Both the position numbers and the translations under genes were made by a program. A stretch of DNA of 64,000 bases, from contig CALDUY010000002.1 in NCBI GenBank assembly GCA_937923405.1, positions 434,001 to 498,000 of the forward strand, read 5' to 3'. Below are positions 1-8,550 of the stretch, piece by piece. Each line of letters starts with the position of its first letter. The first letter of the stretch is position 1. The stretch comes from an uncultured Gemmataceae bacterium (GTDB lineage: Bacteria; Planctomycetota; Planctomycetia; Gemmatales; Gemmataceae). The notes below the pieces were generated by a model. That model made no database searches and was not told the DNA's origin. It saw only the letters and a list, made by a program, of their open reading frames with translations.

Positions 1-948
1 GACGACTTGCACCTTGCCCTGAAAGACCCGTCGCCAGTGGGAACCGCGGTCGGCATCCCCCAGATGACTGTGCAGCACGGCCACCTCCCCGAAGCGGCCA
101 CTGAACCGTTGCACCGTCTGCGGCGTGAGACTGATCTCCGGTACCAGGACGATCGCTTGTTTGCCCTGACGAATCACTTCTTCGATGGCTCGAAGATAAA
201 CCTCCGTTTTGCCGCTACCCGTCACGCCATGCAACAAAAACGAGCGAAACTCGCCACGTTGCACAAACGGAGCAATCGCTTCCCAAGCCGTTCGCTGTTC
301 CTCGTTGAGCTGAATCGGAGGATAGTCAGCATGAGGTTCTGCTTGACTGAGCTTCTCGATCCGGCGACGTGCCTGCCGGATTAAACCGCGCTGTAATAGC
401 GCTTTCAGTGGGGCGTCAGTCACTTGTAGTTGCCGCTTGATCCGTTGGGCCTCGATCGGTTGGTTGGCCTCGCGAAGGGCCTTCAGAATAGCCAGTTGCT
501 TGGGCGGCAGATTCACGATGGGGGAGGCCAATTCCGCTTCGGGTACAGCCTCGACGAAAGCGCGTTTGACCAACCCCGCCTGATCGCGCGCCGCTGCCGG
601 GACGACTGCGTTGAGTACCTGACCCCAACCGCAGAGATAGTAGTCGGCCATCCATCGGGTCAACCGCAGCAGGCTGTCGGTCAGCAACGCTTCGTCGTCA
701 AGAACGGCCACGATCTCCTTCACCGATCGACCGGGTGGTTCGTCGGTCAAACCCACACAGTAGCCCACGGTCGTGCGATCCCCACGACCGAACGGGACGC
801 GAACACGCTTGCCGACTTCGATTTGATCGATCAGTTGCTCAGAGACGGCGTAGGTGAAGGCCTGATCGAGCGGACGATCGAAGACGATCTCGGCGAACAA
901 GCTCGCGGTCTTGTTCGGTGAGTCGCTAGGAAACAAGTTGCTTTGCAT
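1..948 (-). CDS. priA: Primosomal protein N' (PriA helicase), 5' part only
   Basis: PriA is the 3'-5' helicase that reloads the replisome at stalled forks. The reading frame starts at an ATG whose first base is 948 and stays open to the left edge, giving 316 N-terminal residues; the C-terminal helicase half and the zinc-binding cysteines lie outside the window. Visible: an N-terminal DNA-binding region (FAEIVFDRPLDQAFTYAV; later VRVPFGRGDRTTVGYCVG), a winged-helix-like middle, then the helicase entry with Walker A GVTGSGKTEVYL and a following VLVPEISLTPQTV, which is typical of PriA. It is divergent from the sigma factor gene at 1145. Identification is firm; only the length is unknown. Confidence 0.93.
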   Translation of the reverse strand, partial: MQSNLFPSDSPNKTASLFAEIVFDRPLDQAFTYAVSEQLIDQIEVGKRVRVPFGRGDRTTVGYCVGLTDEPPGRSVKEIVAVLDDEALLTDSLLRLTRWMADYYLCGWGQVLNAVVPAAARDQAGLVKRAFVEAVPEAELASPIVNLPPKQLAILKALREANQPIEAQRIKRQLQVTDAPLKALLQRGLIRQARRRIEKLSQAEPHADYPPIQLNEEQRTAWEAIAPFVQRGEFRSFLLHGVTGSGKTEVYLRAIEEVIRQGKQAIVLVPEISLTPQTVQRFSGRFGEVAVLHSHLGDADRGSHWRRVFQGKVQVV

Positions 949-1071
949 GACGCTAACGGCCCTCGGAGGTTGGGATTCTTTGCATAGTACCTTGATTCCA
1001 ACGGCCAAGGCGAGGTCGGTTGACGGTGGAAAGAGGAGGAAATCGAACAGTCAATCCACTTGTTAATTAAC

Positions 1072-1100
1072 TTGTGGGTTGCTGAATCCTGGTTTAGAAT
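1072..1100 (+). promoter_or_regulatory. Possible sigma-70-type promoter for the sigma factor gene
   Basis: A -35-like TTGTGG (1072-1077) and a -10-like TAGAAT (1095-1100) are separated by exactly 17 bases, 44 bases before the ATG at 1145. A 10-bp palindrome (GTTAATTAAC, around 1062-1071) sits just upstream and could be an operator. The match is imperfect and there is no experimental support. Confidence 0.35.
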
Positions 1101-1144
1101 CGGGCTAGATCCCTGAAGTAGCTCCAGATGTTGAGCAAGCGGTT

Positions 1145-1756
1145 ATGTCTTCAGTAGATGATTCTTCGTTTCATTCTTATCAGATGCAACAATGGCTACA
1201 GCGCTGGAAAACGGGGGATAAAGCTGCTGCCGATGAATTGTTACGAAAAATTGGCCAGCGATTAGAAAATCTGGCCAGACGGATGCTGCGGAGTTTTCCG
1301 AGAATTCGCTTTCACACGGAAACAGCCGACATCTGTCAAGCTGCCGCGTGGCGATTGCTCAAAAGCTTGCAGCGGCTAGAGCCGATCACCGTCCGCGAAT
1401 TTTTCCTCATCGCCGCTACTCAGATTCGCCGGGAACTGCTCGATCTGGCTCGATCGATTCGGCGAACGCCGTTGGCTGCAATTGGTTACTCATTTGAAGA
1501 GAATAGTGATTGCGATCCCTTGGAAGCAATCGCTGCAAATCCTGAAGAACTCGAAATCTGGAGCCGGTTTCACGAGGCGGTCGAACAGTTGTCCGTCAAG
1601 GAGCGAGAGGTCTTTTCTCTGACGTTTTACCACGGCTGGACTCAGTCCGAGATCGCCGCTTTGCTTGAGATCGATGAACGGACTGTTCGCCGACGCTGGC
1701 AGTCAGCCTGTCTACACCTCAATCGGCTGGTCGGAGGACAACTGCCGTCGTTATGA
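1145..1756 (+). CDS. ECF-type RNA polymerase sigma factor
   Basis: A 203-residue sigma-70 family protein of the extracytoplasmic-function type. Region 2 is seen around residues 35-100 (QRLENLARRMLRSF, then ADICQAAAWRLL, with the polar run QIRRELLDLARS). Region 4 is around residues 140-195 (AVEQLSVKEREVFSLTFYHG, then a helix-turn-helix WTQSEIAALLEIDERTVRRR). It would direct core polymerase to a small regulon. No anti-sigma factor is adjacent. Its stop overlaps the next start by 4 bases (ATGA), so the downstream phosphodiesterase-like gene is translationally coupled. The start ATG has only a weak ribosome-binding sequence. The subfamily is typical of planctomycetes, but its target genes cannot be read from sequence. 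Confidence 0.9.
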   Translation: MSSVDDSSFHSYQMQQWLQRWKTGDKAAADELLRKIGQRLENLARRMLRSFPRIRFHTETADICQAAAWRLLKSLQRLEPITVREFFLIAATQIRRELLDLARSIRRTPLAAIGYSFEENSDCDPLEAIAANPEELEIWSRFHEAVEQLSVKEREVFSLTFYHGWTQSEIAALLEIDERTVRRRWQSACLHLNRLVGGQLPSL

Positions 1757-2538
1757 ACTTCGCACTGCTGCTGCTCGCTTTCGCTGCCGCTCCACCCAGT
1801 CCGATCGTACCCTTACGCCATGCCCACGCTCATAATGATTACGAGCATCCCCGACCGCTTTTTGATGCGTTGGCACGCGGCTTCACTAGCGTCGAGGCCG
1901 ACATCTTCCTGTCGCGCGGTCAACTGCTGGTCGGACACACTCGGCTTGAGCTTCGCCCCGAGCGCACGTTGGAGAGACTGTATCTCGAACCGTTGCGGCA
2001 ACGTGCGCGACAGTATGGCGGTCGTATCTATGCTAATGACTCTCCGTTTTATCTTCTGATCGATATCAAGACCGAGGCCAAAACCACCTACGAGGTTCTC
2101 GCACCGCTGTTAGCGCGGTACAGCGACATCCTGTCGACCACGAGCGATGGTAAGTTTCAACGTAAGGCCGTGACAGTAGTCATCTCGGGCAACATCCCAA
2201 AAGCGGAGATCCGCGCCCAAACGGTGCGGCACGCCGGCATCGATGGTCGGTCTGGTGATTTGGACTCGACCGAACCGGCGCATTTGATGCCGTTTCTCAG
2301 TGCCAGCTGGTTCAGTCAGTTCCGCTGGCGTGGCGACGGCCCCATGCCGGAACAAGAGCGGCAGAAACTCCGCGACTTCGTCGCGCGTGCCCACAAACAA
2401 GGGCGACTGGTCCGCTTCTGGGCCACCCCAGAACGAGAGTCTCTCTGGCGCGAATTGCGGGCTGCTGGTGTTGATCTGATCAATACCGATCGACTCGATC
2501 AGTTGCGCGAGTTTCTGCTCTTGCAGATGCACAAGTGA
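1753..2538 (+). CDS. Secreted PI-PLC/glycerophosphodiesterase-like protein
   Basis: A 261-residue protein with a short hydrophobic signal peptide (MNFALLLLAFAAA). The start of the mature part, HAHAHNDYEHPRPL, followed by the acidic VEADIFL and a conserved GHT, is the layout of the PLC-like TIM-barrel phosphodiesterases (the AIM6-like group), which use paired histidines and acidic residues to bind a metal and cleave phosphodiesters. The C-terminal LVRFWATPERE and VDLINTDRL also fit a TIM-barrel end strand. It probably acts outside the cytoplasmic membrane on a lipid-derived head group; the substrate is unknown. It overlaps the sigma factor gene by 4 bases, suggesting one operon. Confidence 0.78.
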   Translation: MNFALLLLAFAAAPPSPIVPLRHAHAHNDYEHPRPLFDALARGFTSVEADIFLSRGQLLVGHTRLELRPERTLERLYLEPLRQRARQYGGRIYANDSPFYLLIDIKTEAKTTYEVLAPLLARYSDILSTTSDGKFQRKAVTVVISGNIPKAEIRAQTVRHAGIDGRSGDLDSTEPAHLMPFLSASWFSQFRWRGDGPMPEQERQKLRDFVARAHKQGRLVRFWATPERESLWRELRAAGVDLINTDRLDQLREFLLLQMHK

Positions 2539-2657
2539 AGCCCTGGTGCTACCTCGGGGGTAGAACAAAAAGATTTTGTGAGTAAGCTCCTGCCCACTTT
2601 GTACAACGTCCAGAACCGCGGTTGTTCTCTCTCCCTCCCGCCAAGGAGTTCCTACCG

Positions 2658-5600
2658 ATGTCTCGTATGCTCACCTTAATTGCAGTGCTCACTGTGACCA
2701 GTCTGATGGTCGCTGCCGATTCGTCGAACGATGTGGGGGTGCTACCCGTGGGGGCAGACGGCAAACCGCTCAATCTCGACTTCGAGACCGGCACGCTCAA
2801 GGACTGGACAGCGACCGGCACAGCCTTTCAGGGGCAGCCGATCAAGGGAGACACGGTAGCTCCGCGCCGCGGGGACATGAAGAGTCGGCATCAGGGCAAT
2901 TACTGGATCGGCACCTACGAACGCAAGGGCGACGCTCCCAAGGGGACGTTGACTTCAGTCCCGTTCAAGATCACACATCCTTATGCCTCGTTCCTGGTTG
3001 GCGGCGGTCCACACGTCAATACTTGTGTCGAATTGGTGCTAAAAGAGGGAGTAAAAGTCTTTCATCGGGCGAGCGGCTTGGAAGCCGAGGACATGACCCG
3101 AGAAGTGGTTGATCTGAGCAAGTATCAGGGACAGGAGATGTTCATTCGCCTGGTGGACAACCACTCCGGACACTGGGGGCACATTAATTTCGACGACTTC
3201 CGCTTTCATGCCCAGAAACCGTCGTTCCCAGCTCGACCACGCGCCATGCAGCCGGATATTTACGCTCATGCGGGGTTGCCACCCAAGGAAGCAGCCAAAG
3301 CCATGACTGTGCCCGAGGGATTCCAGGTCACGCTCTTCGCCGGGGAACCCGATGTCCAGCAGCCGATCGCTCTGTGTCTGGATGATCGCGGGCGGGTCTG
3401 GATCGCCGAGGGGCATTGCTATCCGATTCGCCGAGCCGATCAAGATGCCAACGACCGCATCCTGATTTTCGAGGATACCAACGGGGACGGTACGTTCGAC
3501 AAGCGCACTGTCTTCATGGAAGGCTTGAATCTCGTCAGCGGGCTGGAGGTCGGCTTCGGCGGTGTCTGGATCGGAGCTGCTCCCTACTTGATGTTCGTGC
3601 CGATGAAGGACGATAAACCCGCCGGCAAGCCGCAGATTTTGCTCGACGGTTGGGGCTATCAAGACACCCACGAGACGCTCAACACCTTCATCTGGGGGCC
3701 GGATGGTTGGCTCTACGGTTGCCACGGAGTCTTCACCCACTCGCGGGTCGGCAAGCCGGGCACGCCCAACGACAAGCGAATCCCGATCAATGCCGGCATC
3801 TGGCGGTATCATCCGACCAAACACGTTTTCGAGGTGTTCGCTCACGGTACAAGCAACCCTTGGGGCTTGGACTTCAACGATTGGGGACAGGCTTTTTGCG
3901 AAGCCTGCGTGATTCCGCACAACTGGCACATCATCCAGGGGGGGCGCTATCATCGTCAGGCCGGGGCACACTTCAACCCCTACACCTACGACGACATCAA
4001 GACCATCGCCGTGCATCGGCACTACGTGGGAAACAATCCACACGGCGGCAACGAGCGCTCCGATTCTGCCGGGGGAGGGCACGCCCACTGCGGCACGATG
4101 ATCTATCTGGGCGGCACCTGGCCAGCCAAGTACCGCAACCAGATGTTCATGGGCAACATCCATGGTCGAAGGCTCAATGTCGATGTGCTAACCCAAAAAG
4201 GATCTGGTTGGCAGGCAAATCGCTCTCCGGACTTTCTGTTGGCCAACGATGCCTGGGCGCGGTTCATCAATCTCCGCTCCGGGCCAGACGGCAACGTCTA
4301 CCTGATCGATTGGTACGATCAGCAAGCCTGCCATCACACCGACCCACGCATCTGGAACCGGAGTAATGGTCGGATTTACAAGATCTCGTATGGGGATAAT
4401 AAGCGAATCGAAGTGGACCTCGGCAAACTCTCCGACAAGGAGTTGGTCGAACTACAACTACACGATAATGACTGGTATGTTCGTCACGCTCGAAGACTGC
4501 TCCAGGAACGCGGCAGCACCAGCGGGCAGGAACGGCTGTACGACATCGCGCTACGTCACGCTGAGGAAACACGTCGCCTGCGTGCCCTGTGGGCGCTGCA
4601 CGTCACCAACGGGTTGACCGAGGAGCGGATCGAATTATTGCTGAAAAACACCTCGCCTTGGGTGCGTGCCTGGACCATTCAGCTGGCTCTGGAGTCCGGC
4701 AAGTATCCTTCGGAGCGAATTCAGCGAGACATAGAGACGCGAGCCATCAGCGATGAATCTCCTGTGGTTCATCTGTATCTGACCAGCGCTCTTCAACGTC
4801 TTCCGTTGGAGCAACGTTGGGTACCGCTCTCGCGACTGGTTCTGCACCAGAAAAACGTCAACGATCACAATCTACCGTTGATGCTTTGGTACGCGATGGA
4901 ACCACTCGCCGAAGTCGATGCCGTTCGGGCACTGCGGTTGGCGGAACACTCGGTGTTTCCAATCCACTTGCCATTCATGGTGCGACGTATCAGCGCGATG
5001 GGCAGTGACAAGGCGGTGTCCATGCTCGTCGAGGCCCTAAGCCAAGCTGCGAACGAGGAAAAACAGGTGATCTATCTTCGCGGGATTGAGGCCGGATTGA
5101 AGGGCCAGAAACGCTTTCTGATGCCCAAGGCGTGGAGTGAGGTGGCCGCGAATCTGTACAAAGGCAGTCCGGCGGTGCGCGACGCGGCGCTGGCGTTAGC
5201 CGTTCGCTTCGGCGACAAGAACGCCTTTGCCTCACTGCGTGAGGTACTGGCTAACGATAAGACGCCGTTACCCGCGCGACGGGAGGCCTTGCAAGCCCTG
5301 GTCGAGGGAACTGATCCGGCTTTGCCACCGCTCTTACACACGTTGGCCCAGAAGGATCAGCTACGTCAGGAGGCGATTCAGGCTCTTGCCTCGTTTAACG
5401 ATCCGAAAACTCCAGAAGTGTTGCTGGCGCTTTATCCGTCGCTGAATCTTGCCGGCAAACGAGCCACTATCAGCGTCTTGTCGGCTCGGGTGACTTATGC
5501 TCAGGCTTTGCTCAACGCCATCGCGGCCAAGAAGGTGCCCGCTTCGGATCTGCAAGCCGACGTGGTGCGGCAGCTTCGCAACCTAGGTGATGCCGAGTTG

Positions 5601-6674
5601 GAGCGTCGCATCGGTGAAGTTTGGGGCGTGGTCCGCACCACACCGGCAGAGCGTCGCGAGCAGATCAGACAGTATGCCTCGATGCTCAAGCGTCCGAAGA
5701 CGCCGCCTGATCCGTCGCTGGGCCGCGCCTTGCACAACAAGATGTGTGCCAAATGTCACGTCTTATTCGGCGAAGGCGGGAAGGTCGGTCCTGACATCAC
5801 CGGAGCCAATCGCGGCAGTCTGGAGTATCTGCTGGAGAACATTCTCGATCCTAGCGCGGTCATCCAGAAAGAGTACGCCATGACCGTGCTGCATCTCGCC
5901 ACGGGTCGGGTTGTCTCTGGCATCGTTAAGGAAGAGAACGACAAGACACTCACGGTAGTGACTCAGGACGAAACCCTGATTCTCGCCAAGAGCGACATCG
6001 AGAAACGCGAAGCTAGTTCTCAGTCGATGATGCCGGAGGATCAACTCAAGGGATTAAGCGATCACGAGGTTCATTCCCTCTTTGCCTATCTGCAAAGTCC
6101 GGTACAGGTGCCACTCTTGGCCACCTCCGATAACGCTAAGGATCTGTTCAATGGAAAGGATCTGACTGGCTGGGTCGGCAATGAGAAACTCTGGCGCGTC
6201 GAAGACGGGGAGATCGTCGGCAGATCGACCGGGCTGAAACGCAACGAGTTTTTGCGCAGCAAGATGATCGCCGCCGACTTCCGCCTGTCGCTGAAGGTGA
6301 AGTTGACACCGAATAAGGAGAATAGCGGTATCCAATTCCGCAGTGAGGAATTGCCTGAAGGCGAGGTCAAGGGGCCCCAGGCCGACATCGGCGCGGGGTG
6401 GTGGGGCAAACTCTACGAGGAACACGGACGCGGTCTGCTCTGGAAGGAGTCCGGCGAACGGCACGTCAAACCCGACGCATGGAACGACTACGTCATCGAG
6501 GCTGTTGGTAGCCGAGTGCGAACCTGGATCAACGGCCAACTGTGCGTCGATCTCGACGATCCCAAGCTCTCCCGGCGTGGTCTCTTCGCCCTTCAACTCC
6601 ATTCCGGAGGACCAATGGAGGTGAGATTCAAAGACATTCAATTAGAGGCGATTGATCCCACAGCGAAGAAATAA
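2658..6674 (+). CDS. PVC-type heme-binding dehydrogenase with HEAT, cytochrome c and DUF1080 domains
   Basis: A 1338-residue exported protein. The ATG at 2658 is chosen because AAGGAG lies 9 bases upstream and a signal peptide follows directly (MSRMLTLIAVLTVTSLMVAA). Domains in order: a jelly-roll-like region (about 30-180, LNLDFETGTLKDW), a beta-propeller of the PVC membrane-bound dehydrogenase type (about 200-580, with WIAEGHCYP and DTNGDGTFD), HEAT-like repeats (about 590-1000), a c-type heme motif CAKCH near residue 1030 in a KVGPDITGANR context, and a C-terminal DUF1080 sugar-binding/hydrolase-like domain (from about 1155, LFNGKDLTGW). In this family such proteins are thought to oxidise sugars or polysaccharides at the cell surface and pass electrons to heme; the substrate is not known. 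Confidence 0.9.
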   Translation: MSRMLTLIAVLTVTSLMVAADSSNDVGVLPVGADGKPLNLDFETGTLKDWTATGTAFQGQPIKGDTVAPRRGDMKSRHQGNYWIGTYERKGDAPKGTLTSVPFKITHPYASFLVGGGPHVNTCVELVLKEGVKVFHRASGLEAEDMTREVVDLSKYQGQEMFIRLVDNHSGHWGHINFDDFRFHAQKPSFPARPRAMQPDIYAHAGLPPKEAAKAMTVPEGFQVTLFAGEPDVQQPIALCLDDRGRVWIAEGHCYPIRRADQDANDRILIFEDTNGDGTFDKRTVFMEGLNLVSGLEVGFGGVWIGAAPYLMFVPMKDDKPAGKPQILLDGWGYQDTHETLNTFIWGPDGWLYGCHGVFTHSRVGKPGTPNDKRIPINAGIWRYHPTKHVFEVFAHGTSNPWGLDFNDWGQAFCEACVIPHNWHIIQGGRYHRQAGAHFNPYTYDDIKTIAVHRHYVGNNPHGGNERSDSAGGGHAHCGTMIYLGGTWPAKYRNQMFMGNIHGRRLNVDVLTQKGSGWQANRSPDFLLANDAWARFINLRSGPDGNVYLIDWYDQQACHHTDPRIWNRSNGRIYKISYGDNKRIEVDLGKLSDKELVELQLHDNDWYVRHARRLLQERGSTSGQERLYDIALRHAEETRRLRALWALHVTNGLTEERIELLLKNTSPWVRAWTIQLALESGKYPSERIQRDIETRAISDESPVVHLYLTSALQRLPLEQRWVPLSRLVLHQKNVNDHNLPLMLWYAMEPLAEVDAVRALRLAEHSVFPIHLPFMVRRISAMGSDKAVSMLVEALSQAANEEKQVIYLRGIEAGLKGQKRFLMPKAWSEVAANLYKGSPAVRDAALALAVRFGDKNAFASLREVLANDKTPLPARREALQALVEGTDPALPPLLHTLAQKDQLRQEAIQALASFNDPKTPEVLLALYPSLNLAGKRATISVLSARVTYAQALLNAIAAKKVPASDLQADVVRQLRNLGDAELERRIGEVWGVVRTTPAERREQIRQYASMLKRPKTPPDPSLGRALHNKMCAKCHVLFGEGGKVGPDITGANRGSLEYLLENILDPSAVIQKEYAMTVLHLATGRVVSGIVKEENDKTLTVVTQDETLILAKSDIEKREASSQSMMPEDQLKGLSDHEVHSLFAYLQSPVQVPLLATSDNAKDLFNGKDLTGWVGNEKLWRVEDGEIVGRSTGLKRNEFLRSKMIAADFRLSLKVKLTPNKENSGIQFRSEELPEGEVKGPQADIGAGWWGKLYEEHGRGLLWKESGERHVKPDAWNDYVIEAVGSRVRTWINGQLCVDLDDPKLSRRGLFALQLHSGGPMEVRFKDIQLEAIDPTAKK

Positions 6675-7080
6675 ACTTGGAAATGCTGAGCTAGTGGTTC
6701 ATTGCTGCTAAACAGAGGGGAGGTTCGCGTCTTCGAGCTTCCGAACGGAGGACGTAAGTCCTCCGTGGGGGGGCGCACGAACACGGGGGGGCTGATGCCC
6801 TCCGCTCAGAAGAGTTGTTTCTCAGCCACCCCACAATTCAGTTGCAATCAACCACTAGGACGCGTCGCAAGATGGTGAAGTGGCAGCGGGTATGAAGCTC
6901 GTTCGCAGGCTTAAGCCTGCGGCTACCGACTCGGATTGACAGGTAGCCGCGGACTTTAGTCCGCGCTGGGCTCTAAAGTGCAGAGGCGGTATTAACTCGA
7001 TTGCGAGCAGATCTGGTTGTGTCGGCAACCGATCTGCTCGCGAGCGCCTCGATTTCTCTCTGCCTATACCTTAGGATGGC
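6675..7080. repeat. Intergenic stretch with several unrelated palindromes
   Basis: This 406-base gap lies between convergent genes and holds no credible ORF. Four short inverted repeats are visible: 6745-6766 (9-bp arms ACGGAGGAC around GTAA), 6784-6804 (imperfect, around CTGAT), 6905-6920 (a perfect 16-bp palindrome GCAGGCTTAAGCCTGC) and 6948-6965 (8-bp arms CGCGGACT around TT). A further pair, GGCTACC (6921-6927) and GGTAGCC (6942-6948), joins the last two. They resemble dispersed palindromic intergenic repeats, but only one locus can be seen here. Confidence 0.7.
7003..7041. terminator. Long hairpin between convergent genes
   Basis: GCGAGCAGATC (7003-7013) pairs perfectly with GATCTGCTCGC (7031-7041). 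After a one-base bulge, GGTTG (7015-7019) pairs with CAACC (7026-7030), leaving a 6-base loop. It lies 40 bases beyond the RNase H stop. There is no clear U-tract on either side, so it may be a Rho-independent terminator, an RNA-stabilising stem or another member of the local palindrome set. Confidence 0.4.
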
Positions 7081-7668
7081 TCATCTCGGCAGTTGCACGC
7101 CGTGAGTGCGAAGCAGGTCCGCGAGTTGTCGCCATACCGCTTCAGCAGACGGCTTCGCTCCAGCTTTTTTAAGACAGGCGAGAACTTCATCGTCGAGGGT
7201 TTTGCTTGGTTGTTGCTTGGCTTGATATTCGGCGAGAAGTTGTTCGGTGGTTAGTTCGCGTTTGCCGTCGAGTACCTCGTTACACAACTGATCGGCGCGA
7301 CGGTTTTTCTCGCGTCGAACGTGTTTGAACGTGACGCCGTGGCGAAACTGCGCTGCCAAGCGAGAAGCCTGAGTATACAGACCGCGTAACTCTTCATTCT
7401 TGACCTTGTACTCACCGCGCATCTGTTTGACCAGCAACTCACTGTCGGAATGAACGACTACGGGTCGATCCACCTCCAGTCGGCTGGCGTGTTCCAGCGC
7501 TTTGACCAGGGCGGTGTACTCGGCCTGGTTGTTGGTCATCTGGCCTAGCCGACCCGCTTCTTCGATTGTTTCGTCGCCCACTTCGAGGACGTAGGCATAG
7601 GCCGCCACTCCCGGATTGCCGCGCGAGGCTCCGTCAGTGTGGATGAGAAGAACGTCGGCGTCGGACAT
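7081..7668 (-). CDS. Ribonuclease H family protein with C-terminal extension
   Basis: A 195-residue RNase HI-like enzyme that would cleave RNA in RNA:DNA hybrids. Start at 7668 is supported by an AGGAGG-type site just upstream; longer frames reaching 7902 run antisense through the start of tsaB. Catalytic acidic positions are recognisable: IHTDGASRGNPG (first Asp), NNQAEYTALVKAL (Glu), VHSDSELLVKQM (Asp) and the late RREKNRRADQL (Asp). About 50 residues after the fold, a helical tail (LACLKKAGAKPSAEAVWRQL) has no obvious match. It diverges from tsaB with 52 bases between the two starts. Confidence 0.88.
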   Translation of the reverse strand: MSDADVLLIHTDGASRGNPGVAAYAYVLEVGDETIEEAGRLGQMTNNQAEYTALVKALEHASRLEVDRPVVVHSDSELLVKQMRGEYKVKNEELRGLYTQASRLAAQFRHGVTFKHVRREKNRRADQLCNEVLDGKRELTTEQLLAEYQAKQQPSKTLDDEVLACLKKAGAKPSAEAVWRQLADLLRTHGVQLPR

Positions 7669-7720
7669 CTTGCCCCTCCTCGGTGGGGAAGTTCTACTAG
7701 AATGCGAGAGAGGTGCCATC

Positions 7721-8419
7721 GTGACCAATCCTCGCATGCTCATTCTAGAAACGTCGGGCCGACGCGGACTTCTCGCCCTGGCCCAGGGAGAATCTTTGCT
7801 GACCGCTCGCGATTTGGCCTCGAAATCTCCCGGAATGTTCCTCGCTCGGGATCTCACTCCGACGCTGGCTGAGTTATTGCGGCAGCAGGGGTGGTCGGCC
7901 AAGCAACTCGACGCCCTCGTGGTTAGTCGGGGACCGGGCAGTTACACCGGCTTGCGTGTCGGCATCATGACCGCCAAAACCTTGACCTACGCTACCGATT
8001 GTGCCTTGCTCGGCATCGATACCTTTGCCATCATCGCGGCTCAAACACCGCCCGAGGTAGGCCGCGTCGACATACTAGCCGACGCCCAGAAAGAGGATCT
8101 TTACGTTCAATCGTTCGCCTATGTCGAACAAGGCTGGTACCCTGTCGACGAATTACACGTTGAGCCGTTCGCCGAGTGGATCCAGCGTCGCGAGCCGACG
8201 GCCTGGATCAGTGGACCGGGCCTGGACAAATGGGAGGACAAGATTCCGCCCTCCATTGGTCGGGTCGAGCGGTTGTTTCGCGAACCAACCGTCGAAAGCC
8301 TGCATCGACTTGGCCTGGCTCGCTATCGGGCCGAGCAGCGCGACGATCCATTCACCCTGGAACCTCTGTATCTGCGGGCCAGTTCCGCTGAACGTCAGTG
8401 GCGAGACCGAACACCATGA
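7721..8419 (+). CDS. tsaB: tRNA threonylcarbamoyladenosine biosynthesis protein TsaB
   Basis: A 232-residue TsaB, the scaffold partner of TsaD in making t6A at position 37 of ANN-decoding tRNAs. The diagnostic stretch is DALVVSRGPGSYTGLRVGIM, followed by AKTLTYATDCALLGIDTF. The N-terminus ILETSGRRG is the ASKHA-type first strand. I chose the GTG at 7721 because AGAGAGG lies 7 bases upstream; the ATG at 7736 has no such site and would remove five residues. TsaC, TsaD and TsaE are not in the window. The divergent neighbour is RNase H. Confidence 0.92.
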   Translation: MTNPRMLILETSGRRGLLALAQGESLLTARDLASKSPGMFLARDLTPTLAELLRQQGWSAKQLDALVVSRGPGSYTGLRVGIMTAKTLTYATDCALLGIDTFAIIAAQTPPEVGRVDILADAQKEDLYVQSFAYVEQGWYPVDELHVEPFAEWIQRREPTAWISGPGLDKWEDKIPPSIGRVERLFREPTVESLHRLGLARYRAEQRDDPFTLEPLYLRASSAERQWRDRTP

Positions 8420-8486
8420 GTCAAATCTGTCCTAAGTGGCAGCAGACGATCGAACTGCCTGGCTCGTTCGCTGCACGATCGACTCG

Positions 8487-8515
8487 CTGGCACTCACTTG
8501 GTTCCGTCCTAAAAT
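8487..8515 (+). promoter_or_regulatory. Possible promoter for the esterase gene run
   Basis: CTGGCA (8487-8492) and TAAAAT (8510-8515) are 17 bases apart, 36 bases before the ATG at 8551, with the ribosome-binding AGAAAGG in between. Match quality is moderate and it is unconfirmed. Confidence 0.4.
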
Positions 8516-8550
8516 AGCGGTGGATCACCCCGTTTCAGAAAGGTTGCTTG

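Noticed and set aside
2110-2568. 152-codon minus-strand frame over the phosphodiesterase-like gene
   Set aside because: Antisense shadow of a gene with clear catalytic motifs; no independent support.
3039-4163. 374-codon open frame antisense to the PVC-type heme protein
   Set aside because: It lies fully inside a well-supported gene, has no ribosome-binding site or recognisable motif, and arises from codon bias on the opposite strand.
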